Part shown: positions 26,203 through 34,761 of the stretch, piece by piece
Numbering within the stretch: position 1 is the first letter of the stretch
How the letters are laid out: every line of letters begins with the position of its first letter
From: Brachybacterium sp042666875
Lineage (GTDB): Bacteria; Actinomycetota; Actinomycetes; Actinomycetales; Dermabacteraceae
Length of the DNA stretch: 64,000 bases
Direction of reading: 5' to 3'
NCBI RefSeq assembly: GCF_042666875.1
Contig: NZ_JBHTCX010000017.1
Location: 248,001-312,000 of the forward strand
The notes under the pieces: generated by a model
Databases searched by the model: none
What the model saw: the letters and a program-made list of their open reading frames with translations, nothing else
Told to the model about the DNA's origin: nothing
Made by a program: the position numbers and the translations under genes

Positions 26203-29200
26203 TCACTGCAGGCAGCTGGGGCCCAGCAGGGCCTTCAGGGAGGCGTACAGTGCGGCCGACGGCGACACCGAGAGGCGCTTGTCCAGCTGCATGAGCGTGG
26301 TGCGTCCCGGTTCCTGCAGGCGCAGACGCACCTCGCTGGAGCCGGGGTTGTCCTCGAGCACCCCACGCAGCTTCTCGGCGACAGCGCTGGTGGCGCGCAT
26401 CGCCGGCAGAGCGATCACGACGGGCCCGTCGGGACCTGCGCCCGTCTCCGGGATCGACATCTCCATCACGCGCAGCTCGGGCATGCCCTTGGAGGTGTCC
26501 ACCCGACCCTTCATCGAGACGATGAGGTCCTCGGCGAGCTCCGTGGCCACCGTCTGGTAGGTCGAGGGGAACATCAGGCAGTCGATGGAGCCCTCGAGGT
26601 CCTCGACCGTGGCGATGGCCCACATGTCGCCCTTCTTGGTGGTCTTGCGCTGCAGCGACGTGATCAGCCCGGCGATGGTGACCATGGAGCCGTCCTCGAC
26701 GGCTCCATCGTCGGCGAGCGCACTGATCGACGTCGAGGAGTTCTGGGCGATGACGTGCTCGAGACCGTACAGGGGGTGGTCCGAGACGTACAGGCCCAGC
26801 ATGTTGCGCTCGAAGGCGAGCTTCTCCTTGCGGTCCCACTCGGGGACGTCGGGGACGACGATGGTGGCGGCCGAGCCGGTGGCCACCCCGTCGTCACCAC
26901 CGCCGGCGCCTCCGAAGACGTCGGCGAACAGGTCGTACTGGCCCTGGGCCTCCTTGCGCTTGACGTCGACCACGGAATCGACCGCGTCCTCATGGATCAG
27001 CACCAGGGAGCGGCGGTTCGCGCCCAGGGAGTCGAAGGCGCCGCCCTTGATCAGGGACTCGATGGTGCGCTTGTTGCACACCGACAGCGGGACCTTGTCC
27101 AGGAAGTCCGTGAAGGAGGTGAAGGCGCCCTTCTCCTCCCGCGTCTTGATGATTTCCTCGACCACGTGGGCGCCGACGTTGCGGATCGCCGAGAGACCGA
27201 AGCGGATGTCGTCGCCGACGGCGGAGAAGTAGAGGTCGGATTCGTTGACGTCCGGCGGCAGCACCGTGATGCCGCGGTGGCGGCAGTCCCCGAGGTACAG
27301 GCCCAGGCGGTCGCGGTTCTCCTGGGTGGAGGTCAGCAGGGCCGCCATGTACTCGGTGGGGTGGTTGGCCTTGAGGTAGGCGGTCCAGTAGGAGACCACG
27401 CCGTAGGCGGCCGAGTGGGACTTGTTGAACGCGTAGTCGGCGAAGGGCAGCAGCGTCTCCCACAGGGCCTTGACCGCCTCAGGGGAGTACCCGTTCTCCC
27501 GCATGCCGGCTTCGAAGGAGACGTACTGCTTGTCCAGCTCCGCGAGCTTCTTCTTGCCCATCGCGCGGCGCAGGATGTCGGCTTGGCCGAGGCTGTATCC
27601 GGCGACCTTCTGCGCCGTCTGCATCACCTGCTCCTGGTAGACCAGGACCCCGTAGGTCTCGCCGAGGATCTCGGCGAGCGGCTCCTCGAGCTCGGGGTGG
27701 ATCGGGGTGATCTCCTGCAGCCCGTTCTTGCGCAGCGCGTAGTTGGTGTGCGAGTTCATGCCCATCGGCCCCGGGCGGTACAGCGCGGAGACGGCGGTGA
27801 TATCGCCGAACTGGTCGGGCTTCATCTGCCGCAGCAGCGTGCGCATGCCGCTGCCATCGAGCTGGAAGACGCCCAGGGTGTCGCCGCGCTGGAGCAGCTC
27901 GTAGGTCTTCTCGTCGTCGAAGGGCAGCTGCTCCAGATCCGGCGGGGTCTTCCCGTTGCGCGCCATGTTGTCGACCGCGTCGGAGAGGACGGTGAGGTTC
28001 CGCAGGCCCAGGAAGTCCATCTTCAGCAGCCCGAGGGTCTCCAGGGTGGGGTACTCGAACTGGGTGATGATCTGGCCGTCGGAGGGGCGGCGCATCATCG
28101 GCACGATGTCGATCAGCGGGTCGCTGGACATGATGACCGCGCAGGCGTGGACGCCCCAGCCGCGGGTCAGGCCCTCGACGCCCTTGGCGATCTCGACGAC
28201 CTTCTGGACGTCGGGGTCCTCGTCGTGGATCTTGCGGAACTCCCCCGCCTCGGCGTAGCGCGGATGATCGGGGTCGAAGATTCCCTTGATCGGGATGTCC
28301 TTGCCCATCACCGTCGGCGGCAGCGCCTTGGAGAGACGGTCGCCCATCGCGTACGGGTAGTCCAGGACGCGAGCGGCGTCCTTGAGGGAGTTCTTCGTCT
28401 TCATCACGCCGTAGGTGATGACCTGTGCGATGCGGTCGTCACCGTACTTGCGCTCCACGTACTCGATGACCTCGCCGCGGCGGCGATCATCGAAGTCGAC
28501 GTCGAAGTCGGGCATGGAGACGCGGTCGGGGTTCAGGAACCGCTCGAACAGAAGCCCGTGCTCGAGCGGGTCGAGATCGGTGATGCGCATGGCGTAGGCG
28601 ACCATCGAGCCCGCGCCGGAGCCACGGCCCGGCCCCACGCGGATGCCCTGCTCCTTGGCCCACTTGATGTAGTCCGAGACGACCAGGAAGTAGCCGGGGA
28701 ATCCCATCTGCAGGATGATGCCGACCTCGTAGTCGGCACGCTGCTTGACCGCGTCGGGGATGCCCATCGGGTAGCGGTACTCCAGGCCGCGCTGGACCTC
28801 CTTGACGAACCAGGACTCCTCGTCCTCCCCGGGCGGGGTGGGGAAGTTGGGCATGTAGTTCGCGCCCTCGTCCGTGGTGCGGAAGTGGACGTCGCACATC
28901 TCGGCGATGCGCAGCGTGTTGTCGCAGGCCTCGGGGAACTCGCGGAACAGCTCGCGCATCTGGGCGGCGGACTTCAGGAAGTAGCCGGAGCCGCCGAACT
29001 TGAAGCGGTCGGGGTCACTCAGGCGCGACCCGGAGTTGATGCACAGCAGGACGTCCTGGATGGTGGCGTCCTCCTCGCGCACGTAGTGGAGGTCGTTGGT
29101 CGCCACCAGCGGGGCGCCGACAGCCTTGGCCACCGCCAGCAGATCCTTGGTCACCCGTTGCTCGATGGACAGGCCGTGGTCCATCAGCTCGATGAAGTAG

Positions 29201-29763
29201 TTCTCCTTGCCGAACATGTCCTGGAACTCGCCGGCCGCCTTGACCGCCTCGTCGAAGTGGCCCAGCCGAAGGCGGGTCTGGATCTCGCCGGAGGGACAGC
29301 CGGAGGTCGCGATCAGCCCGTCGGAGTACTTCGAGAGGATCTCGCGGTCCATCCGAGGCCACTTGCCCATCTGGCCGTCCAGCGAGGCCTCAGAGCCCAG
29401 CCGGAAGAGGTTGTGCATGCCCGCGGTGCTGCGCGAGAGCAGCGTCATGTGGGTATAGGCGCCACGAGCGGAGACATCGTCCCCGGCGATCTGCTGCTCG
29501 CGGGTCCCCCACTGGACACGGGTGCGATCGTGACGGCTGGTCCCGGGCGTCACATAGGCCTCCAGCCCGATGATCGGCTTGACCCCGGCGTTCTTCGCCG
29601 TCTTGTAGAACTCGTAGGCGCCGAACAGGTACCCGTGGTCCGTGATGGCCACGGCCTGCTGCTCCTGGCGGACCGTCTCCTCGACGAGTCTGTCGATCTT
29701 CGCCGCCCCGTCCAGCAGGGAGTAATCGGTGTGGACGTGGAGGTGCACGAAGTCGTCGGACAT
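26203..29763 (-). CDS. dnaE: DNA polymerase III alpha subunit
   Basis: A 1186-residue replicative polymerase. PHP domain at the N-terminus (FVHLHVHTDYSLLDGAAK), polymerase palm with GPGRGSGAGS (377-386) and the catalytic acidic cluster PDFDVDFDDRR (418-428), then helix-hairpin-helix repeats near 830-900, and an OB-fold (MVTIAGLITSLQRKTTKKGDMWAIATVEDLEG) about 1010-1080. The size is that of actinobacterial DnaE1, the main replicase, rather than the shorter error-prone DnaE2. It is preceded by an unknown gene and the rluD-lspA-divIVA unit on the same strand, the usual order in actinobacteria. No SOS box lies upstream. Confidence 0.97.
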   Translation of the reverse strand: MSDDFVHLHVHTDYSLLDGAAKIDRLVEETVRQEQQAVAITDHGYLFGAYEFYKTAKNAGVKPIIGLEAYVTPGTSRHDRTRVQWGTREQQIAGDDVSARGAYTHMTLLSRSTAGMHNLFRLGSEASLDGQMGKWPRMDREILSKYSDGLIATSGCPSGEIQTRLRLGHFDEAVKAAGEFQDMFGKENYFIELMDHGLSIEQRVTKDLLAVAKAVGAPLVATNDLHYVREEDATIQDVLLCINSGSRLSDPDRFKFGGSGYFLKSAAQMRELFREFPEACDNTLRIAEMCDVHFRTTDEGANYMPNFPTPPGEDEESWFVKEVQRGLEYRYPMGIPDAVKQRADYEVGIILQMGFPGYFLVVSDYIKWAKEQGIRVGPGRGSGAGSMVAYAMRITDLDPLEHGLLFERFLNPDRVSMPDFDVDFDDRRRGEVIEYVERKYGDDRIAQVITYGVMKTKNSLKDAARVLDYPYAMGDRLSKALPPTVMGKDIPIKGIFDPDHPRYAEAGEFRKIHDEDPDVQKVVEIAKGVEGLTRGWGVHACAVIMSSDPLIDIVPMMRRPSDGQIITQFEYPTLETLGLLKMDFLGLRNLTVLSDAVDNMARNGKTPPDLEQLPFDDEKTYELLQRGDTLGVFQLDGSGMRTLLRQMKPDQFGDITAVSALYRPGPMGMNSHTNYALRKNGLQEITPIHPELEEPLAEILGETYGVLVYQEQVMQTAQKVAGYSLGQADILRRAMGKKKLAELDKQYVSFEAGMRENGYSPEAVKALWETLLPFADYAFNKSHSAAYGVVSYWTAYLKANHPTEYMAALLTSTQENRDRLGLYLGDCRHRGITVLPPDVNESDLYFSAVGDDIRFGLSAIRNVGAHVVEEIIKTREEKGAFTSFTDFLDKVPLSVCNKRTIESLIKGGAFDSLGANRRSLVLIHEDAVDSVVDVKRKEAQGQYDLFADVFGGAGGGDDGVATGSAATIVVPDVPEWDRKEKLAFERNMLGLYVSDHPLYGLEHVIAQNSSTSISALADDGAVEDGSMVTIAGLITSLQRKTTKKGDMWAIATVEDLEGSIDCLMFPSTYQTVATELAEDLIVSMKGRVDTSKGMPELRVMEMSIPETGAGPDGPVVIALPAMRATSAVAEKLRGVLEDNPGSSEVRLRLQEPGRTTLMQLDKRLSVSPSAALYASLKALLGPSCLQ

Positions 29764-29868
29764 GCGTTCCAGGGTAGCCAGTCAGGCCCTGCGACGCGCC
29801 GCGCCGGGGCCGGTCCGACCCGTCGGGGAGGTCACCTCGGCGAGTCCGGCGTGTCGGGAATAGCGGGC

Positions 29869-30606
29869 TCAGGTCCCCGAGTCGTCGCCTTCGGCCTCCT
29901 GCTCGCGGCGCATGTCCGACAGGAGCGTGTTCATGTAGTCGTGGACATCCTCGAAGCTGAGGCTGCGCTCGTCGCGGCGAGGGGGGATGCCGCCCACGAA
30001 GGCGCCGCCGTGCCAGGCCATCGAGTCGTCCGGGAGGGTCGGGTCGTCACCGCGCCACAGGTCCAGGGGGATGCCGTGGGCGGCGAGGTCACGCGCGATC
30101 TCGTCGGCCTGGGCCGGGTCGCCGGAGCGCTGGAGCACGGCGACCAGCAGGGACTGGGCGGCCCATGCCGACGCATCGTCCGAGCTGCTCTCGCCGGGGT
30201 CGACCGATTCCTGGACCAGGGCGATGTAGCTCGCAGCGAGCTCGTCGGCGCCGTCCTCGTAATGGTCCTTGGCCACGCGCAGCGCGATGCGCGGCACCAG
30301 CTCGCGCGCGTCCCACAGCACCGCTGCGCCGACCAGCGCCATACCCACCCCGGTCGGGAAGTCCGGGTCCAGGGCGATGGGCGTCGACGGCGACCGGCCG
30401 GCCCGGCGGGCGTCGTCGGCCTCGAGGTAGGCGCGGGCGGCCTCCGCGATCGCTGCGCGGGCGCGATCGTCGTCGCGCAGGGTCACCACTGCGCCGGCCG
30501 GGTCGATGCCCAGGCGGCGCGCGACCCGGGCGAAGGGGAAGTCGGGCCTTGCCAGGGCCGCGTCCCGGGATGGGGTCAGCGCACCGGAGGTCTGCTCGTC
30601 GCTCAT
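29869..30606 (-). CDS. Conserved-looking protein of unknown function between rluD and dnaE
   Basis: A 245-residue soluble, acidic, Ala/Asp-rich protein with a mostly helical profile in the middle (residues 60-165, possible TPR-like pairs) and an acidic C-terminus. No motif is recognised. It begins RxARRLGIDPAGAVVTLRDDDRARAAI, which reads as an ordered domain rather than random coding. The chosen ATG at 30606 has GAGG only 1 nt upstream, so a start at the upstream ATG (30654) is also possible; both keep the frame. Position 84 bp after rluD and 105 bp before dnaE on the same strand suggests co-transcription. Function unknown. Confidence 0.6.
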   Translation of the reverse strand: MSDEQTSGALTPSRDAALARPDFPFARVARRLGIDPAGAVVTLRDDDRARAAIAEAARAYLEADDARRAGRSPSTPIALDPDFPTGVGMALVGAAVLWDARELVPRIALRVAKDHYEDGADELAASYIALVQESVDPGESSSDDASAWAAQSLLVAVLQRSGDPAQADEIARDLAAHGIPLDLWRGDDPTLPDDSMAWHGGAFVGGIPPRRDERSLSFEDVHDYMNTLLSDMRREQEAEGDDSGT

Positions 30607-30690
30607 GCCTCGACGGTAGCCGCTCCGCGACTCGGGCGCGTCACCGGTGGCCATCGCGCGAGGTGCTGCGGCGGGACCTGCCACGGCCGG

Positions 30691-31617
30691 TCAGCTGCTG
30701 CGCAGTGCCTCGAGCGCATCCTGCAGGTCGCGCGGGTACTGCGAGACGAACGTGACCTCCCGGCCGCTGACCGGATGGACGAAGCTGAGCTCCATCGCGT
30801 GGAGCCACTGACGGATCAGGCCGATGCGCGCCGCGAGCGTCGGATCCGCGCCGTACAGCGGGTCGCCCACCAGCGGATGGTGCAGCGCGGCCAGGTGCAC
30901 GCGGATCTGATGGGTGCGGCCGGTCTCCAGTCGCACCTTCAACAGCGTGGCGCCGTGGAGCGCTTCCAGCGTCTCGTAGTGCGTCACCGAGTGCTTCCCG
31001 TCGCGGCGCACGGCGAATTTGTAGTCGTGGTTCGGGGAGCGGGCGATCGGGGCCTCGATGGTGCCCTGCGGTTGGTCCGGGGTCCCCTGGCAGACGGCGT
31101 GATACACCTTGCCGACCTCGCGGGCGCGGAAGGAGTCCTTCAGCGTGGTGTAGGCGCGCTCGGTGCGGGCGACGACCATCAGGCCGCTGGTGCCGACGTC
31201 CAGCCGGCTGACGATGCCCTGGCGGTCGGGGTCACCGCTGGTGCGGATGCTCACGCCGGCGGCGGCGAGATGCCCCAGCACCGTCGGCCCGGACCAGCCG
31301 GGACTGGGGTGTGCGGCGACGCCGACGGGCTTGTCGATCACCACGATGTCGTCGTCCTGGTGGACCAGGCTCATGCCCTCGGCGATCATCGGCCGGACCT
31401 CGGCGGCGGGACGCTCATCGGGCAGCTCGACGTTCAGCATCGCCCCGGGCTCCAGACGGGTGGAGCGTGACGGTGCCTGCCCGTCGATCTCGACGTGGCC
31501 GCCGTCGATGAGGTCGGCGGCACGGCTGCGCGAGAGGCCCAGCATGCGCGAGATGCCCACGTCCACGCGCTCGCCGGCGAGTCCGTCGGGAACCATGAGG
31601 AAGCGCGAGGAGCTCAC
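30691..31617 (-). CDS. Large-subunit rRNA pseudouridine synthase, RluD type
   Basis: A 308-residue RluA-family enzyme with an N-terminal S4 RNA-binding domain (about 10-60) and a catalytic domain with the motif SRLDVGTSGLMV in which Asp140 is the catalytic residue. The motif has Ser instead of the usual His before RLD. It would convert uridines in helix 69 of 23S rRNA to pseudouridine; the exact sites are assumed from family naming. Its ATG overlaps the lspA stop by 4 nt, a fusion of lspA and rluD in one unit that is standard in actinobacteria. Confidence 0.9.
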   Translation of the reverse strand: MSSSRFLMVPDGLAGERVDVGISRMLGLSRSRAADLIDGGHVEIDGQAPSRSTRLEPGAMLNVELPDERPAAEVRPMIAEGMSLVHQDDDIVVIDKPVGVAAHPSPGWSGPTVLGHLAAAGVSIRTSGDPDRQGIVSRLDVGTSGLMVVARTERAYTTLKDSFRAREVGKVYHAVCQGTPDQPQGTIEAPIARSPNHDYKFAVRRDGKHSVTHYETLEALHGATLLKVRLETGRTHQIRVHLAALHHPLVGDPLYGADPTLAARIGLIRQWLHAMELSFVHPVSGREVTFVSQYPRDLQDALEALRSS

Positions 31618-32300
31618 CGGGGGTCCTCCGTGCTCGATGCGTCGTCGGCGCTCGGCCGGTCGTCCGTGCTCGGTCCGTCCTCGCTGCTCGGTCCGTCGAC
31701 GGCGGACGGCGAGGTCTCTGCCCGCTCCGCTCCAGCTCGTGCCTCGGCCTCGGCCACGGCCGGATCGGCGGCATGGCCGAGCACCCCCAGCAGCACGATG
31801 AGGATGGCGCCGCCGACGACGCCCATGTCCGCCACGTTGAAGACGGGCCAGTTGGGCAGCTCGAGGAAATCGACGACCTCGCCGCGGAAGGGGCCGGGGT
31901 CGCGCAGCAGCCGGTCATGGATGTTGCCCAGGGCCCCGCCGAGGATGAGGCCGAGCGCGAGGGTGTACCAGAGCGAGCGCACCGCGCGCACGGCGAAGAT
32001 CAGCACGCCGATCACGATGACCATCTGCAGGCAGGTCACCACCGGGGTGATCCCGGCGCCCATCCCCCAGGCCGCGCCGGAGTTGTACAGCAGCGTCAGC
32101 TGGAGGACCTCACCGAGGAACGGCTGGGGCTCGAGCTCCGTCAGGTTGTGCTCCGCCCATGCCTTGGTGATCTGGTCGGCCACGGCGATCACCGCGGCGA
32201 CGGCGGCCATCCCCGTCAGGACGACGAGACGGCTCACACGGCGACGAGCGCCGGACCCCTCGGGCCCGGCGCTCGTCGGCGTGGAAGCAGCGTGGTTCAC
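31614..32300 (-). CDS. lspA: Lipoprotein signal peptidase (signal peptidase II)
   Basis: A 228-residue membrane aspartyl protease that cuts prolipoproteins before the lipidated Cys. Four membrane helices are seen. Catalytic Asp residues are Asp129 in GNIHDRL and Asp158 in FNVADMGV; the usual NxxDR and FNxAD patterns are kept. An N-terminal about 20-residue polar leader and a C-terminal tail (from about 183) rich in Ser, Asp, Glu and Pro extend it beyond the usual 160-170 residues. The tail repeats the pattern SxxD/SxDD and is absent from most homologues. The gene overlaps divIVA and rluD by 4 nt each. The peptide-binding lipoprotein in this window is a likely substrate. Confidence 0.93.
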   Translation of the reverse strand: MNHAASTPTSAGPEGSGARRRVSRLVVLTGMAAVAAVIAVADQITKAWAEHNLTELEPQPFLGEVLQLTLLYNSGAAWGMGAGITPVVTCLQMVIVIGVLIFAVRAVRSLWYTLALGLILGGALGNIHDRLLRDPGPFRGEVVDFLELPNWPVFNVADMGVVGGAILIVLLGVLGHAADPAVAEAEARAGAERAETSPSAVDGPSSEDGPSTDDRPSADDASSTEDPR

Positions 32301-32995
32301 AGACCGAAGTTCGCCTGCTTGTCCTGCGTCTCGCTCGTGTCCAGCTCGCGGAGCTGGTTCTCGAGGTAGTTGCGCAGACGGTTGCGGTAGTCGCGCTCGA
32401 AGGTGCGCAGGCCCTCGATGGTCTTGTCGAGCTCGGCCTTCTTAGTCTCGAGCTCGGCCAGCGTGGTGCGGGACTTCTCCTCCGCCTCGGAGACGATGCG
32501 GCGGTGCTCCTCGTTGGCCTCGGAGATGAGCCGGTCGCGCTCGTCCTCACCGTTCTTGACGTACTCGTCGTGAAGGCGGTTCGCCAGGGCGATGATGCCG
32601 GCCGCGGACTGGTCCGGGCTGCCCTGGTCGGCGACAGCGGGAGCGCCGGCGACGGGCTCCTCGGCCGGAGCCTCCGCGACCGCGGGCTGCTGAGCCGTCG
32701 TCTCGGCGTCGACATCCGCCGTCGCCGAGACCGGGGTCTCGTCGATGACCGCCTCGTCCTCGACGACCGGGGCGTCGGTGGCCGCTGCGGCAGCAGGCGC
32801 GGACTCGAGCTCGGCGATGCGGTTGTGCGCCTCCTCGAGCTCCTTGGTCAGGCGGTTGTTCTCGTCGATCAGCTCTTGCAGGCGCGGCAGGATGTCGTTG
32901 TCGAGGTAGTTGTCCACCTCGTCCATGTCATAGCCCTCGGAGAACCGGACCGGGGTGAACCGCTTGGACAGCAGGTCATCGGGCATCAGAGCCAT
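32297..32995 (-). CDS. divIVA: Polar growth protein DivIVA/Wag31
   Basis: A 232-residue coiled-coil protein that marks curved membrane at poles and septum and recruits wall-synthesis factors. The N-terminal membrane-binding domain is recognisable (LLSKRFTPVRFSEGYDMDEVDNYLDNDILPRL), followed by a short coiled coil (about 35-60), an Ala/Glu/Val-rich linker of about 80 residues, and a longer C-terminal coiled coil (150-220). The linker length is variable in the phylum. AAGGTGAC precedes the ATG. It lies at the end of the dcw region and is coupled by overlap to lspA. Confidence 0.95.
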   Translation of the reverse strand: MALMPDDLLSKRFTPVRFSEGYDMDEVDNYLDNDILPRLQELIDENNRLTKELEEAHNRIAELESAPAAAAATDAPVVEDEAVIDETPVSATADVDAETTAQQPAVAEAPAEEPVAGAPAVADQGSPDQSAAGIIALANRLHDEYVKNGEDERDRLISEANEEHRRIVSEAEEKSRTTLAELETKKAELDKTIEGLRTFERDYRNRLRNYLENQLRELDTSETQDKQANFGL

Positions 32996-33049
32996 GGGTC
33001 ACCTTCTCGTCGTTCTGGGGTCGTGGTGCGCGTACGGCGCGGTGCCGAC

Positions 33050-33055
33050 AGCCTA
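33050..33055 (-). promoter_or_regulatory. Candidate -10 element for divIVA
   Basis: TAGGCT on the minus strand, about 50 bp before the divIVA start, fits the TANNNT pattern. No good -35 is visible, so this is a weak call. Confidence 0.3.
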
Positions 33056-33090
33056 GCGGATGTTGGAGGACGTCCTGGACGCCGCGCGCA

Positions 33091-33381
33091 TCAGCGCGCG
33101 AGCGGGGCCAGCACGGCAAGCAGGATCCAGCCGCCGACGAGCAGGATCATCAGGCTCAGGTCGAGGGCGACGGGGCCCAGGCGCAGCGGAGGGATCAGGC
33201 GCCTCAGTGCCTTCACGGGCGGATCGGTCAGCGTGTAGACGACCTCGAAGAGCACCAGCACCAGCCCCGAGGGGCGGAAGTCACGGGCGTAGGCCTGGAT
33301 CCATTCCAGGACCAGACGTGCCAGCAGCACGAGTGTGTACACCAGGACGGCGATGTACAGCACCGCGGCGACGAATTGCAC
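33091..33381 (-). CDS. YggT family membrane protein
   Basis: A 96-residue protein with two hydrophobic stretches (residues 3-25 and 62-94) around the conserved amphipathic part EWIQAYARDFRPSGLVLVLFEVVYTLTDPPVKALRRLIPPLRLGP, the YggT/YlmG signature. YlmG proteins sit beside sepF and divIVA and are linked to septum function and osmotic tolerance without a known activity. It is 8 bp after sepF and 95 bp before divIVA. Confidence 0.92.
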   Translation of the reverse strand: MQFVAAVLYIAVLVYTLVLLARLVLEWIQAYARDFRPSGLVLVLFEVVYTLTDPPVKALRRLIPPLRLGPVALDLSLMILLVGGWILLAVLAPLAR

Positions 33382-33389
33382 CGAAATGC

Positions 33390-33878
33390 TCAGCTCTGGT
33401 TGTAGAAGCCGGTGTCGTCGGCCGAGGTGTCCCCGTCGACCTCGACGAACTCCGGCGAGAGCAGGAAGACCTTGGAGGTGACGCGCTCGATGTCGCCGCG
33501 CAGGCCGAAGATCAGCCCGGCGCAGAAGTCGACCATGCGCTTGGCGTCGCCGTCCTGCATCTCCGAGAGGTTCACGATGACGGGGACCCCGTCGCGGAAG
33601 GACTCGCCGATCGCCTTGGCGTCGTTGTAGGAACGCGGATGGATCGTGGTGATGCGATGCATCGACTCCTCCACTGCGGGCGCCATGGGCACCACGTTCG
33701 ACCGCTGTCGGATCGGGGTCACCTGGGCCTCCCGTTCGGGTGCGGGCTCCGGGCCACGCTCGGTGCGGCGAGCCGGAGCGGCCGCCTCGTCCTGGCGGAT
33801 CCGCTCGTCCTCGTAGTATTCGTCGTCGACCTCATTGGCGAGGCCGAGTGCGACCATGGCGTTGCGCCAGTTGCCCAT
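33390..33878 (-). CDS. sepF: Cell division protein SepF
   Basis: A 162-residue FtsZ-membrane tether. It begins MGNWRNAMVALGLANEVDDEY, the amphipathic membrane-binding helix, passes through a charged disordered linker, and ends in the SepF core (about 72-150: HRITTIHPRSYNDAKAIGE...VIVNLSEMQDGDAKRMVDFCAGLIFGLRG) that forms rings and binds the FtsZ C-terminal peptide. Actinobacteria lack FtsA, so SepF is the main anchor. The ATG at 33878 has GGGAG 8 nt upstream; the open frame upstream is non-coding. The gap to pgeF is 148 bp and contains a candidate promoter. Confidence 0.95.
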   Translation of the reverse strand: MGNWRNAMVALGLANEVDDEYYEDERIRQDEAAAPARRTERGPEPAPEREAQVTPIRQRSNVVPMAPAVEESMHRITTIHPRSYNDAKAIGESFRDGVPVIVNLSEMQDGDAKRMVDFCAGLIFGLRGDIERVTSKVFLLSPEFVEVDGDTSADDTGFYNQS

Positions 33879-33957
33879 CGCAGATCTCCCAGTTCGTTGT
33901 TCACGCTGACCTGGGCTTCGGGGAAGCACGGGGAGTGCGTGGAAGCCCTTCTCCCCA

Positions 33958-33963
33958 GAAAGT
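33958..33963 (-). promoter_or_regulatory. Candidate -10 element for sepF
   Basis: TACTTT on the minus strand (TANNNT), about 80 bp before the sepF start. It lies between two arms of an imperfect inverted repeat, GGAAGCCCTT (33940-33949) and AGGGCTTTCC (33968-33977). The -35 is poor. Confidence 0.4.
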
Positions 33964-34026
33964 ACAGCAGGGCTTTCCGCCTCCACGGGAAGCGGTCGGC
34001 GTGTCGTGGGGCCGTGTCGTGCGATG

Positions 34027-34761
34027 TCACTCCCGACGGATCACGCCGGCGAAGCGACCGGTCCGTGCCGCTCGCCGATAGGAGAAGTACTCCTCGTCCT
34101 CGAGTGTGCACGCAGCGCCTGCGTCGATCGCGGCCGCCGGGACCCCGGCCTCGGTGAGCACGGCGACCGCCCCGGCGCGCAGGTCGAGAGCGGGCGTGCC
34201 CCAGCGGGTCACGGCATGGACGGCGGGCAGGAGCTCGGCGGCCTGGTCCCGCATCTGCTCCGGCACCTCGTAGCACTGCCCGCAGATCGACGGGCCGACG
34301 GTGACCGTCACATCCTCGGGCCGGGCACCGAAGCGCGCCATCTCGACCACGGTCCTCTCCAGCACCCCGCCGAGCAGCCCGGCGCGACCGGCGTGGGCCG
34401 CCGCGACGGTCCCCGAGACCGGGTCGGACAGCAGAACCGGCAGGCAGTCGGCGACCATGATGGCCAGCGCCACGTCGCGCCGGGTCGTGACCAGCGCATC
34501 CGCCGTGACGACGGGGACGGGCCCCGTCTCGGGCAGCACGTGGACGTCGGCCGAGTGGACCTGGTCGACGAACACGAGCGGCGCACCGACGGCCTCCGCC
34601 ACCAGCTGACGGTTGTGCTCGACGCACTCCGCGTCGTCCCCGACGTGACGTGCGAGGTTCAGCCCGGTGAAGTCTCCGGTGCTCACTCCCCCGGTCCGCC
34701 CCGTGAACAGGGCGCGGGCCCCGCGATGTCGCGAGGCCCGCACCGGGAGAGCTGAGCTCAC
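34027..34761 (-). CDS. pgeF: Purine nucleoside phosphorylase/laccase-domain protein PgeF (YfiH)
   Basis: A 244-residue protein of the DUF152/YfiH family. The three metal ligands are in VDQVHSADVH (His), VADCLPVLL (Cys) and AAHAGRAGLLGG (His). Family members correct misincorporated residues in peptidoglycan precursors or act as purine nucleoside phosphorylases; which activity applies here is not readable. Its ATG overlaps the ftsZ stop by 4 nt, the common ftsZ-yfiH-sepF order. Confidence 0.9.
   Translation of the reverse strand: MSSALPVRASRHRGARALFTGRTGGVSTGDFTGLNLARHVGDDAECVEHNRQLVAEAVGAPLVFVDQVHSADVHVLPETGPVPVVTADALVTTRRDVALAIMVADCLPVLLSDPVSGTVAAAHAGRAGLLGGVLERTVVEMARFGARPEDVTVTVGPSICGQCYEVPEQMRDQAAELLPAVHAVTRWGTPALDLRAGAVAVLTEAGVPAAAIDAGAACTLEDEEYFSYRRAARTGRFAGVIRRE

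Noticed and set aside
26755..31470. A 1571-codon open frame on the plus strand opposite dnaE, the unknown gene and rluD
   Set aside because: It is antisense to dnaE and rluD, which have full conserved motifs. Long antisense frames are a by-product of high GC in third codon positions. Its product is low-complexity without motifs.
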